Positions 55,301 to 64,000 of a DNA stretch of 64,000 nucleotides are shown here, in pieces. The notes below the pieces were generated by a model, which worked only from the letters and a program-made list of their open reading frames with translations, made no database searches and was not told the origin of the DNA. The translations under genes were made by a program, and so were the position numbers. The stretch comes from Elgaria multicarinata webbii (taxonomy: Eukaryota > Chordata > Lepidosauria > Squamata > Anguidae): contig NC_086182.1 in assembly GCF_023053635.1 (NCBI RefSeq), forward strand, positions 32,535,501 through 32,599,500, in the 5' to 3' direction. Each line of letters opens with the position of its first letter. Positions within the stretch are counted from its first letter, which is position 1.

Positions 55301-57990
55301 TTTAAACACCATTTTCCAGAGTTTTTGTACATATTCACATTCCCACCACATATGTAAATACGTTCCTTTCTCTTGACAACCTCTCCAACATAGCAGTTCA
55401 CCTCTTAGCTTCTCCATGTAGGCATCAACACAGTGTCCTGCAATCTACACAGAAACGGATGTCGCTCGCTGCATAAATCTGCCTCAGAAGGAAGCGTCTC
55501 TTGAGTTATGGCATAAAAGCTGATTAGTTATGGCACAGACTGGGACTCTGGCACATAACCTTTTTGTATTAAGTCTCTGTCTGGGCCTCCAGAGACTAGC
55601 AGAGGATGCAGCGGTTCTCAGCCAAGAGACAGCAAAGACATGAATTAAGGCAAAGATTCTTGTAGGTTAAAACAAACCTTTTCACTGGCAAATACGTATA
55701 ATTTAGTTAATGGCAGTACAGATACAAATACTTACAAACGGTCAGTCAATACAGCACACATCAAGTTGTATAGTGGGACAAGCAGCAGACGCAGATGAAG
55801 AAGATACTGAACATGCAAAACACATTTACTTTTATAGACAACCTGTACAATGATGCAACTCCTTGCAACCCTTAATTGAAGACAATCACTTAGACAATTA
55901 TTCAATTATTACACTCAATGTCCAGGTGTAGAGTTGACCTTTAAGTTTCTGCTGAGTCCTCTGTTCTTCCAGATCCTCAGCAATTAACAAAGCAATGGAA
56001 AACATAACCAAGATCCATTCCAGGATCCAATAGCGCCTTGTGTTGCTCCCAACACCGCTGTGCCCCAAATAAAAGGCCTTGTTGTATTACTTGCTCATTT
56101 TTTCTCAGAACCCCCCTCTGAGTCCTTCTGCTTATTTATTTATTTATTTATTTGTTACATTTCTATACCGCCGAATAGCTGGGGCTCTCTGGGCGGTTCA
56201 CAAAAATTAAAAACATTCGAAGTATAAAACAACAGTATAAAACCATAGTACAAAATACAATATAAAAGCTCAACCAGATAAAAACAGCAGCAATAAAAAT
56301 TAGAAATTTAAAACACCAAGTGAAAATGTATTTATAGACTGTTAAAATACTGGGAGAATATAAAGGTCTTCACCTGGTGTCTAAAAGCATATAATGTAGG
56401 TGCCAAGCGAACCTCCTTAGGGAGCTCATTCCACAGCCGGGGTGCCACAGCAGAGAAGGCCCTCCTCCTGGTAGCCACCAGCCTCACTTCCTTTGGCAGG
56501 GGCTCATGCAGAAGGACCCCTGAGGATGACCTTAGGGTCTGGGCAGGTACATACGGGAGGAGGCGTTCCTTCAGGTAGCCTGGCCCCAAGCCGTTTAGGG
56601 CTTTAAATGTTAATACCAGCACTTTGAATCGGGCCCGGACCTGGATTGGCAGCCAATGAAGCTGGAAAAGGACTGGCGTGATGTGGTCTCATCGGCCAGT
56701 CCCTGTTAGTAAATGTTCTGCCCTGTTTTGTACCAGTCGAAGTTTCCGGACCGTTTTCAAAGGCAGCCCCACGTATAACGCATCTGCTGCCTCTGCTCTT
56801 CCTTCCTGTGAAGGGGTCTGCCTCCGGGGCCGGATTGAAATCAACGAGCGGGACATCGACGGGAGCTGCTCCTCCACCTGTCCCCACAAGGTGCACCTGG
56901 GCGCCTTTCTCAACCACGGCTGCATCAAGATCTCCTCCTGCGTCACCAAGCAATCCGGCTGGACCCGCTGGTTCTTCCGCTGTGACTTCTGTGAGTGTGA
57001 CTGCTACGTCCCCTGCTGTAAGTGTGTCTGCAGCGAGGAAAGCGGGATTCCCTGGTCCGCAAGCGTTAGACAAATAAAACAAGCTTGCCTGTTATTTCCA
57101 CAACACATTCTCGCCCCTTCTACTCACGTGGAAAATCAGTGTTGACTTCTGGAGGGGGCTCAGGTTGGGAAAGGGTGAACCTTTTGCTTTGATCTAGCTG
57201 GGGTGCTCTTGACAGTCCTGTACTCTTCCCAGGGAACTCTAGGAACTGTAGTTTGGAAGAAGGAGGCCAGATCTGCACTAAGCAGAATATGACACTTTGA
57301 AAACAGTTTGAAAACTGTATACGGAGTGTGTCCTGGGCCCCAAAAGTTGTCACTGTTGTTCTAAACTGTTTTAAAAGCAGTAGTGTAGATCCTGACAGAG
57401 AGGGTTCTCTCTTAAGAGCATTCTCAGCAGCAAAGTACAATGTCCGGCATATAAATGTAGGATGGTTTTCAGCCATTTCTTAAGGTGTCCGTGTGTCCTA
57501 TTTTACAGAGGACAGTCCTCTATCTCAAGGCATCGTCCCTGCAGAGGGTACCCAGCCCAAGTCTGCTTTAAAGGGGAAAAAACCCACAAAGAGGGAGAAC
57601 AGTGCCTTAAACTTTACCCATCAAGAGTTAGCATCTAAACAGCAGACTGAAAAGGAAGGCATATAGGTCGCTTGCTCACAATTTCTCCCAGTACGGGTGT
57701 TGCATTTCTATTTAAGTTATAGCAATTCTTTCTAGATGTGCATCTCTACTTATCAGGGTATGCAAATGTTATGCAAATTGAAGCCCTTTTCCGGCCTGTC
57801 TTTTTGGGGTGGTGGTGGGATGAGTAGGTGGCCACCCTATCATTTGGTTTAAAGCAGAACAAAACCAGTATACACCCGTCATGTGGATAGGGGCCTGGTG
57901 TTTTCCACCGAGATCTCTAGAAGTTGCACTGCTGGTGGGAAACCAGATGCTAAACCCAACGTGTTCTGTTTTGCAGCTTCCTCAGGATAA
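49348..57990 (+). CDS. Secreted cysteine-rich protein with one sushi (CCP) domain, unnamed
   Basis: Five coding exons: 49348-49399 (or to 49414), 50991-51125, 53636-53803, 56814-57017, 57977-57990. Every internal junction is phase 1 and the model gives 190 residues. Residues 1-18 (MALKAAFFMLTVLDFLSA) look like a signal peptide. Residues ~19-62 form a six-cysteine module (YWSGTAPICLGGC, then CGNGSCCWLGYKSFC). Residues 64-118 are a sushi domain with four cysteines, a GSVVRYSCRPGFLL core and the SGRWTPKPTC end. Residues ~120-186 hold ten cysteines ending CDFCECDCYVPC. I see no transmembrane segment after the signal, so it should be secreted. I do not recognise a named orthologue; function unknown. 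One module per exon and uniform phase support a real gene. Confidence 0.85.
49415..50990. other. Sushi gene intron 1
   Basis: (CA)n at 49795-49812 and (GT)n at ~50260-50280. Otherwise unassigned AT-rich sequence. Confidence 0.6.
50991..51125 (+). CDS. Sushi gene exon 2 (six-cysteine module)
   Basis: Acceptor TTGCTTCCTCTAG, donor GTAGGA. Encodes ANLDTYWSGTAPICLGGC through GNGSCCWLGYKSFCR. Confidence 0.88.
51408..51539. mobile_element. 132-bp hAT-type foldback MITE with 8-bp duplication
   Basis: Arms CAGCCTTCTTCAACCTGGGG / CCCCAGGTTGAGGAAGGCTG pair almost base for base. TTCTAAAG flanks both sides (51400-51407, 51540-51547); an 8-bp duplication is the hAT signature. Confidence 0.95.
51715..52493. 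repeat. 62-bp minisatellite, about 12.5 copies
   Basis: Unit starts CAGAAGACACCTTAAACC and includes TTTAACCATGGTGGTTAA. Starts fall exactly every 62 bp (51715, 51777, 51839 ... 52459). The right flank (to ~52555) has an inverted copy of the unit start (GCCATGGTTTAAGGTGTC). Confidence 0.97.
52620..52995. repeat. Unclassified dispersed repeat
   Basis: GGGAGCCATGATGAGGAAGAGGAAGAGGAG and AGCAGCTGGTGACAA are shared with 12330-12480. Confidence 0.5.
53103..53530. mobile_element. GC-rich foldback element, partial
   Basis: CTTTTCTCCCTCGGTGTGTTTG and CAAACACACCGAGGGAGAAAAG are inverted arms. It ends ~105 bp before the sushi exon. Confidence 0.65.
53636..53803 (+). CDS. Sushi gene exon 3 (sushi/CCP domain)
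   Basis: Acceptor CTCTCCTCAG, donor GTAAGT. Encodes VNCGRPEAEF...VRYSCRPGF...ACQSSGRW...PTC, a complete CCP domain in a single phase 1-1 exon, the usual exon form for this domain. Confidence 0.95.
53921..54530. mobile_element. 610-bp GC-rich hAT-type foldback element
   Basis: Ends TAGGGATGTGC / GCACATCCCTA. TTTTACAC flanks both sides (53913-53920, 54531-54538). A central hairpin joins CTTCCTGGTTGAG to its complement. No transposase. Confidence 0.93.
54764..55392 (-). mobile_element. L1 LINE, 5'-truncated, with 14-bp target-site duplication
   Basis: Minus-strand frame reads CWRGCQEKGTYLHMWWECEY, the C-terminal cysteine region of L1 ORF2, with a poly(A) end at the low coordinate. GCAGTTCACCTCTT flanks both sides (54750-54763, 55393-55406). 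Confidence 0.95.
55407..56135. other. Sushi gene intron 3, unassigned
   Basis: No coding features. The texture is that of an old repeat, but I cannot name a family. Confidence 0.4.
56136..56783 (-). repeat. L2-like LINE abutting sushi gene exon 4
   Basis: Minus-strand frame 56622-56332 reads [20 protein letters not shown]. Homology to the copy near 39870 stops at ~56783, 30 nt before exon 4. Confidence 0.93.
56814..57017 (+). CDS. Sushi gene exon 4 (ten-cysteine C-terminal module)
   Basis: Acceptor CCTTCCTGTGAAG, donor GTAAGT. Encodes VCLRGRIEINERDIDGSC, then CPHKVHLGAFLNHGC and RWFFRCDFCECDCYVPC. An antisense L2-like LINE ends 30 nt upstream of the exon. Confidence 0.88.
57265..57405. repeat. 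Foldback fragment
   Basis: CCAGATCTGCACTAAGCAGAATATG and AAAAGCAGTAGTGTAGATCC, a divergent relative of 21019-21358. Confidence 0.6.
57487..57572. repeat. CAGTCCTCTAT-family repeat fragment
   Basis: GTGTCCTATTTTACAGAGGACAGTCCTCTATC. Confidence 0.6.
57977..57990 (+). CDS. Sushi gene exon 5 (last four codons and stop)
   Basis: Acceptor TGTTTTGCAG, then SSSG and TAA at 57988-57990. Phase fits exon 4. Short, so less certain than the other exons. Confidence 0.65.
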
Positions 57991-58089
57991 AAGCCAACAC
58001 CAAAGCAGCAGCTGGTCCATGTGTTACAACGTCTAACTTCTGTGTAAGTTTTAGGCACATTTGCACCTTACGTCTGGAACCTTTAAGCC

Positions 58090-58205
58090 AGGGTTGGGGA
58101 ATATGTGGCCCTCTGGATTACGTTGGACTACAACACCCATTATTCCTTGCTGACTGAGGCAAATGGAAGTTGGAGTTCAACAACATCTGGAGGGCCTGAT
58201 TTAAG
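58090..58205. repeat. hAT-like foldback fragment
   Basis: TGGGGAATATGTGGCCCTCTGG ... GGAGTTCAACAACATCTGGAGGGCC. Confidence 0.7.
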
Positions 58206-58454
58206 CGGTTAAGTGTTGTAATCAGTTTAAGCCTTTTTTAGGGCACGATCCTACAACTCCCAGAATGGCTGGCTGGGAAATCCTGGGAATTGCAGGACTT
58301 TTTTTCTGTCTAAACATGTATAGGATTGCGCCCTAAATCCACCCAAAAAAGAAAATTTGATTAATCAGGTAACACTTTTTTTTTTAAAAAAAAAATAACC
58401 CACAAAATTATTTTTCATAGAGGTGGGAGGCAGCAACTTAGAAGAAGCATTCCA

Positions 58455-58722
58455 TAGAAGAGAAATTGTGGAACTCCCTGCCTCTGGAGGTCAGGCAGGC
58501 TCCGACCTTGTACTCCTTTCGGCGCCTCCTGAAAACATCTTTATTCCAAGAAGCCTTTCTTTAACATGCAGCTTTGGATTTCTGTTTTTTGCTTCTTTTT
58601 AAATTTTGTTTTAACTGTTTTATTCTGTTTTTATTTTCATTTTACCTTGTACACCGCTCCGAAATTTTTCAATGGGGAGCTGTATATAAATATTCTAAAT
58701 AAATAAATAAATAAATAAATAA
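58455..58722 (+). repeat. L2-like LINE 3' region
   Basis: GGAACTCCCTGCCTCTGGAGGTCAGG, GCCTCCTGAAAACATCTTTATTCC and an (AAAT)n tail. Confidence 0.8.
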
Positions 58723-58844
58723 GAGAGGTGCTTTTTCAAAGGTGCTACCTGCTACAATGTACACGTGCACCATCCAAAAGGATGGATTCGATTCTATGCA
58801 AGTGTATGCAAATTTTATCCAATTTGGTCATTTGATGGTCTAAG

Positions 58845-58945
58845 GCAGGGTAGGCAAACTGGTGACTTCCTAATGTTTGAATTACAATTCCCATAAGCTC
58901 CAGCCAAAATGGCCAGTGATCAGGGATTCTGGAGGTTGTAGTCCA
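58845..58945. repeat. hAT-like foldback fragment
   Basis: GGGTAGGCAAACTGGTG ... GGAGGTTGTAGTCCAAAAC. Confidence 0.6.
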
Positions 58946-59264
58946 AAACAGCTAACCAGGCTCTTTAGCCCTAAGACATCTTTATTATGGGGTCAGCCCC
59001 ACTTACATCCTCTTGATTTCAGCAGGTCTTAAGCAAGCCTGACTTCCTCTGGATTCTCACCCGAGGATGAAACTGGGCGTGTGTCTTCTTCCTGATCCGT
59101 TTCTGGAACAGACAAGGGTTGCTGGGGACTGCAGCGTTTCTAATTGTGCATGAATAAAACCTGTGTTGCAAAGACCATGTGCGTCTTGGCTCTTGCTTAA
59201 GACGGGGGTCTCCTTCGCATCGACGGATTGGGAGGTTCTTAGGTGACGGGGGTTCCTAGCTGTC

Positions 59265-59338
59265 GAGAGGCATCGCTCAGTCCAGAACATCTGCTTTGCA
59301 TGCGGAATAGCCCAGGTTCAGCCTCTGCCATCGTCAAT
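59265..59338 (+). repeat. tRNA-derived SINE head
   Basis: AGGCATCGCTCAGTCCAGAACATCTGCTTTGCATGCGG ... AGGTTCAGCC gives A-box and B-box-like blocks in the + orientation. Confidence 0.65.
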
Positions 59339-59397
59339 TCAAGGTTCCCAGGCAGCTGGGCGGAGAGAGAAGCTCAATCTGAGTGCTTGCTGCACTA

Positions 59398-59475
59398 TGG
59401 GAGTAGACCACCCCTGATGCCCTCCAGAGGTGCTGGACTGCAATTCCCACCATTCCCAGCCGGCATGAGTATGGC
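59398..59475. repeat. hAT-like foldback fragment
   Basis: CCCTCCAGAGGTGCTGGACTGCAATTCCCACC. Confidence 0.6.
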
Positions 59476-59831
59476 AGCAGGTTTTGGGGAAGGCTGGAGA
59501 AGGCAGAGCTGAGCTAGACAGACACAGCAGCTTCAAAACGTTCCTCCGGCCCTGCCCTTTGAGAACTGCCTTCAGTCGGTACCCCTCTTGCAAGGACGGA
59601 GCAGGCTTTTCCCTTGCATTGCTGGCCTGCACGGATCCAGTAAGATGCTTTGCTGGCATTCAGCATCTCAAAGTGGGAGCACCGCAACGGGGGATTCCAA
59701 GGAGGTAGTTGCGGAGTGTCTCTTCCCCCAACGCCCACATGCAACTGCAGCGTGGAAATCTTTGCCTTTATTTCCTCTGCCTTGTACCGGCCTCTCCCCA
59801 CATCCCTTCCAACTGCCTGCAGTTTGGCTGG

Positions 59832-59835
<4 letters not shown>

Positions 59836-59868
<33 letters not shown>
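59836..59868. repeat. (GA)n microsatellite
   Basis: Pure dinucleotide run. Confidence 0.95.
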
Positions 59869-59869
<1 letters not shown>

Positions 59870-59871
<2 letters not shown>

Positions 59872-60435
59872 GGGAAGACAGTGGCAGATCTTCCAAGGTT
59901 AACAGGAAGGATAAAGCAAAATGTGCTAGGTTTTCAGGCAAACATTCTCACCGCAGCAGTTGCTCCCAAGAGCACCCTTCCTCAAGGAGAAAGGTGGCCC
60001 ACGGCACACGTGTAGGACGAGATGGGCATGTGAAGCCCTGCAGGTGCTGCCACAGCCACTCAGTTTGCCTTCTCCCCACCCTTCAACTGCTTCCCTGCCT
60101 GAACAGACTTCCTACCCCTTAACCAGAGGGCAGGAGAGGGAGCTATGAAAAGCCTTAGGCCGCTGGGTGAATGGAAGAAAACGAATTGGGATCCAGCAAG
60201 CACCGTAGGTACGACTCCCATTTACAGCGCCATCATAGGCAAAGCTGCCTCTCGGCCCTCTGTTTACAAGTTGAGGGAATAGTACTGGTCTACTTTGCAG
60301 GGCTGTTGTAAGGACGATGCAGATGAAAGTGTCTAAAGGTGTATGGGGCTGGGGAGAGAAAAGGTGATGTAAAATATATTGGAGGGTGTTTCTTTCAGAA
60401 GGAACCACAGCCTCTGATGGGCCCTGTAGATTCTT
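59870..60435. other. Intergenic, nothing recognised
   Basis: No gene or repeat family seen. Confidence 0.5.
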
Positions 60436-60437
60436 AC

Positions 60438-60575
60438 TATGGCTGTTTCCACACCTGCCTTTTCCCCGGGATCATCCCTGTGCATCCAAATGACACCTGG
60501 AATCCCAGGAGCAGGCAGGGATGCTCCCTCCATTTGCCTGGGGTAATCCTTAGTTGTAGAAAGGGCCTATGTTTT
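60438..60575. mobile_element. Short foldback element
   Basis: GGCTGTTTCCACACCTGCC ... GGGGTAATCCTTAGTTGTAGAAAGGGCC, the family of 31130-31262. Confidence 0.7.
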
Positions 60576-60644
60576 TGTCCTGGGTGTGGGGAAAGAGAGA
60601 AACTCTTACACTGCAAGGAGCCCAAGGCAGTGTTCAAGAGTGAC

Positions 60645-60705
60645 TCAACACCACTACCCATTTTATCCTCACAACAACCCTGTGAGGTAGATTTGGGGAG
60701 TTGGG
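60645..60705 (+). repeat. MIR-core fragment
   Basis: TTTTATCCTCACAACAACCCTGTGAGGTAG. Confidence 0.7.
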
Positions 60706-61255
60706 GGGAGCATGCTGCTGGCTGTCTAGCAGCTCCCCTGACTTAAATGTGAACAAGGGGGGTGGGTCATAGAGGTGCCCGTCTGCTTTTAAAGCGGTTC
60801 TTTCACATCTCCATAGCCAGCAGGCAACGTTTTGCGGCCGAAGGCAAATAGCGAAATGTAACTGCCTCTGCCTTGCTCCTAAACATCAGCGTTTCTGGAA
60901 GATTCCTGGCATGAACCAATGGCCTGGCTCAAAAGAAGGCTGCTTCCTATGTTCCTCTGAGTGGTCTGAGCTGGCTCATGAATAGCAAAAGGACGCAAGA
61001 TATACAGCTAGGAGGAAATAACCCAGAGAAAGAAAGACGAGATGGGAAGAGAGCGAGACTGGGAGTTTTGGAGAGAGAATTCTGCAAAGGCATGTTTACC
61101 CTGAGATGCTGTGGGGGTCACCTTCTGGCACAGACCCCACGGAGGAATCTCCTGCAGCAAGCTCAAGTTTGCAGGGTTCCTGCAGTGAGCGACAGCCAAG
61201 CTGCCTGGTGCATGTCAAACACATCCGAAATGCTGTGCTTGGACTAGTAATTTCA
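60706..61255. other. Intergenic, nothing recognised
   Basis: Contains only a SINE scrap near 60930 (GGCTCAAAAGAAGGCTGC). Confidence 0.5.
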
Positions 61256-61434
61256 TAGAATCACAGAATCATAGAATAGCAGAGTTGGAAGGGGCCTACA
61301 AGGCCATCGAGTCCAACCCCCTGCTCAATGCAGGAATCCACCCTAAAGCATCCCTGACAGATGGTTGTCCAGCTGCCTCTTGAAGGCCTCTAGTGTGGGA
61401 GAGCCCATAACCTCCCTAGGTAACTGATTCCTAA
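61254..61434 (-). mobile_element. CR1 LINE 3' end
   Basis: CATAGAATCACAGAATCATAGAATAGC through CCTCCCTAGGTAACTGATTCC. Confidence 0.92.
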
Positions 61435-61469
61435 TGGCTGCCATTAGGACAGGCAGGATTTGGGTGGTG

Positions 61470-61565
61470 GAGCAGTGTGTCCATGTGCCCTACATTGCAG
61501 AGGACAGTCCTCTATTGGTAGGGCTGTCAGAGAAGAGTCCTCTATTTAAAAGCAGCCCCTGCCCG
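61470..61565. repeat. CAGTCCTCTAT-family repeat
   Basis: GAGGACAGTCCTCTATTGG and AGAGTCCTCTATTTAAA. Confidence 0.6.
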
Positions 61566-62814
61566 ATCCTATACTTAAGGGCCGCACAGCCTGGCATGGT
61601 GAGGTGGGGGGTTGGAGAGGGAGGGAGAATGCAAGTGTCTGTCCTGGGTGGCTTAGAGGCATGGACACACCTAGACAAGAGCATTGTCGTCTCCTAAACA
61701 GCAACAGGAAATACTCTTGACTCTGCCCTTGTACAACCGAGTCTAGGGCCACCTAGTGACTAAGCTATGTAATGACATTATCCACGCAGTCCCGTTTGCT
61801 GCAGAATTTCATTGCTTTTATGTTTCCTGTTCGCTCCTGTGGGTGAGAAAAAGGAAACAGGTGCACTCGGGGATACCACTGGGGTGGGTGAGGATGCCCC
61901 TACTGAGTCCATCTGCATTGTTTATTTTAGATTTATATCCTGCCTTTGCTCCAAGGAGCTTAAAATACCCTCCCCATTGCTCATACACACATACGCACGC
62001 TTTTATTCTCACAACAGACCAGTGGGTTAAGCTGAAAGGTATTGATTGATTGATTGCATTTCTATGCCATCCATTCTGGCAATCTGCGTAGCCAAACCCT
62101 GCTACGGGGTGCAAAGGAATGTAAGAAGGAACTGCTTTCCTCTACGTACAAGTTGCTAGATCAGAGCAGGTTGTGGCCGCTGCTTTCTGAAACAAAAATG
62201 ACACTAGTCAAATCCTGGGCATAATCCTACCAGACCCATTGGGAAAATCTGGGAGCAGATTCAGTGTGCTTTGGGGCAGCAAAACTCCATTCTTGCCACA
62301 AGAGGGCGCGTTCATGCCACACGCTGGAACGCAGAAAAGACGGGCAGGTGCGAAATCCCGAAATCCATATAGTGTAATACTTTTATCCAGCTGCCTCAAA
62401 GATGACTCTGCCCTGCACCCCTCAAACCTGCAAGCTTTTGACACCGCTGTTTGCACATTTCTTGTGAAATTTGAGTGAGCCGGATAAAGACATTCTATGG
62501 ATAATGGGATGGAAATCGCCTTGTGACGATAGATGAGGTCTGTCTGCCGTGGTAAAATGAGTTCCCTTTGCCTGGGTCTTCTTTTCTCTCTCTGACCTAG
62601 AGTTCTGTGCAGTGTGGGAAGACCTCCCTGCTCTTCATGGATGCAGCTGTTGTGCGGCCTTCCCTTCTCCACGGGCCGCAGGTTCACTTCCTAGCATTAC
62701 CAGTAAAAAGAACCAGGTTCCAGGTGATGGAAATGTCCCATCTCTACCTGAGAACCTGGAGAATTAGGGCTGCCAGTCAGAAGAGGCGATATAGAGCTAG
62801 GTCAGGGAGTGGGG
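61566..62814. other. Intergenic, no supported gene
   Basis: Long minus-strand frames lack family features. An L2-like scrap lies near 62040-62075. Confidence 0.5.
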
Positions 62815-62940
62815 CAGCCTTCCTCAACCTGGGGCGCTCCAGATGTGTTGGACTACAACTCCCAGAATGCCCCAGCTGGCTGGGGCATTCTGGGAGTTGT
62901 AGTCCAACACATCTGGAGCGCCCCAGGTTGAGGAAGGCTG
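62815..62940. mobile_element. 126-bp near-perfect hAT foldback MITE with 8-bp duplication
   Basis: Arms CAGCCTTCCTCAACCTGGGG / CCCCAGGTTGAGGAAGGCTG are complementary for nearly their whole length. GAGTGGGG flanks both sides (62807-62814, 62941-62948). Confidence 0.96.
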
Positions 62941-62948
62941 GAGTGGGG

Positions 62949-63720
62949 GAACTAATTCCAGCTCAAAGCCTGGATTCAGTTTTGGAGAAGCTTTCAGGTC
63001 CTGCGTTCCTGCCATGGCTGGGGGCAAAACAATGAGCGAATTTATTTGCTGTGCTGCCCATATTGCATAAGGCCACCTATACAGAGATCTTTCATCCTGT
63101 TTTCTTTTTCTTGTCCTGAGATGTTCAGTTTTGATAAAATTGGTACGCTTTTAGCCGACCACAACAAATACGTTACGTACCAAGTTTCATTATTTGCAAT
63201 TGCTGCTTTGAAAATCAGACGGAATTGATGGAAATTGTTTGATTGATCCTTTATTAGAGATTTGTTTGGAGAGGGGTGTTCTCCTTTTTCTCCCCTGTTT
63301 TGCAATGGCCTTTGGTTTTAAGCAAATAAAGCTTGAACAGAACGGAGGCATTTGTATCTGTTTATATTCCCAGTTTGTTCGCTGATCGCCTGTGCCGCAT
63401 CCTTCATCTCCTTCCCAGCCCAGGGAAAGTTGGGCAGCAGATGGCAATTGCCGGGCCTGGCATCAATTAACGCCACTCATTTCCATATGCCTTTTGTCTT
63501 CCAGGCAAGGTGGACGTGGGTGAAGCATATGACTAACAAGGAAGCCGAGCGCTGAGCAGAAGGCCATTCCAATGAATGGAGGGAGATCCAGGCCTGGGAT
63601 TCTGATTTGCAGTTTGCAGAGTTGTAGGTCTTCCAGACGAACGGTTTCTCACTGGTATGATGCACCAATTCTGCCTTTTCCACCTCAAAGCGTGTTGTTT
63701 CTGATATAATGAGAAAACAC
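62949..63720. other. Intergenic; AATAAA near 63320 without a supported gene
   Basis: Short frames end shortly before AAGCAAATAAAGC, but no family is recognisable. Confidence 0.35.
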
Positions 63721-63724
63721 AGGA

Positions 63725-63975
63725 TGGCTGGGTTCACATAACCCACTAACTCACCGTGGGTTGTCGGGTTATCTGAACGCAGCACGTTTTCCCCAGGGTG
63801 TCTTCTTAACCATGCAGTGTATTTGTTTTTCTCAGACAAGCCACCTTGAGAATCCACAGCCTGTGTTGTTGGATTGTTCAGGGTGGTTATTCAGACACAC
63901 TGCATGGTTAATGAGCAACCCTGTGGAAAACCTGCTATGTTCAGACAACACGATAACCCACAGTTCAACAACAAG
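63725..63975. repeat. Foldback-like repeat
   Basis: GGGTTCACATAACCCAC, GGGTTATCTGAACGC, TCTTAACCATGCAGTG and CACTGCATGGTTAATGAG form nested inverted pairs. It probably continues past the window. Confidence 0.55.
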
Positions 63976-64000
63976 CCATGCTGGATGGGTTAGGGTGTTG

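Larger units (their letters stand above)
57991..59170 (+). other. Possible 3' UTR of the sushi gene, AATAAA near 59152
   Basis: AATAAA in TGCATGAATAAAACCTG is the first one after the stop outside a LINE tail. The interval carries foldback and LINE fragments, so a shorter UTR is possible. Confidence 0.35.

Noticed and set aside
55407-56135. Possible old long-terminal-repeat-like sequence
   Set aside because: No paired copy, no defining ends and no associated coding remnants visible. Left unassigned.
63046-63326. Small frame followed by AATAAA that could be a last exon
   Set aside because: No recognisable protein family and no acceptor with a consistent upstream exon.
63441-63555. Frame ending RWTWVKHMTNKEAER after a CTTCCAG acceptor-like site, reminiscent of a chemokine C-terminus
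   Set aside because: No upstream exon with the paired cysteines and no matching phase partner. The likeness rests on a few residues.

Overview
The window looks like vertebrate nuclear DNA, most likely from a squamate reptile. It has spliced genes with GT-AG introns, very little coding sequence, and a mixture of CR1, L2-like, BovB/RTE and L1 LINEs, MIR-like and tRNA-derived SINEs, and many foldback DNA transposons. BovB together with CR1 and abundant L2-like elements points to a lizard or snake. That assignment is an inference from repeat content. No tRNA, rRNA or CRISPR feature is supported.

Three protein-coding genes can be reconstructed exon by exon with matching splice phases. (1) POU2AF2 (C11orf53 / OCA-T1) lies on the minus strand, with coding exons at 10560-10970, 12641-12939, 17376-17418 and 22686-22786 and a probable 10-nt first coding exon at 29034-29043. 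The model gives 287 residues. (2) HINFP (histone H4 gene transcription factor, a C2H2 zinc-finger protein) lies on the plus strand, with nine coding exons from 34273 to 45461 (531 residues). It has a GC-rich promoter near 32150-32600 and a 3' UTR to about 46510. (3) A small secreted cysteine-rich protein with one sushi (CCP) domain lies on the plus strand, in five coding exons from 49348 (or 49339) to 57990. I cannot put a name to it, and it is the most interesting gene here.

Layout: 1-10.5 kb is repeat-rich intergenic sequence containing a 109-bp copy of part of POU2AF2 exon 5. 10.5-29 kb is POU2AF2 with introns full of LINEs, SINEs and foldback elements, plus an interstitial telomeric repeat at 19.5 kb. 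29-34 kb is the head-to-head gap between POU2AF2 and HINFP. 34-46.5 kb is HINFP. 46.5-49.3 kb is intergenic with a ~103-bp minisatellite. 49.3-58 (perhaps 59.2) kb is the sushi gene, whose intron 2 holds a 62-bp minisatellite. 59.2-64 kb is repeats with no gene I can support.

The three genes have no evident shared pathway: a POU-factor coactivator of tuft-cell type, a cell-cycle transcription factor for histone H4, and a secreted protein. The mobile elements give most of the unusual structure. Several foldback elements have exact target-site duplications, nested insertions are common, and two L2-like insertions end about 30 nt upstream of coding-exon 3' splice sites.
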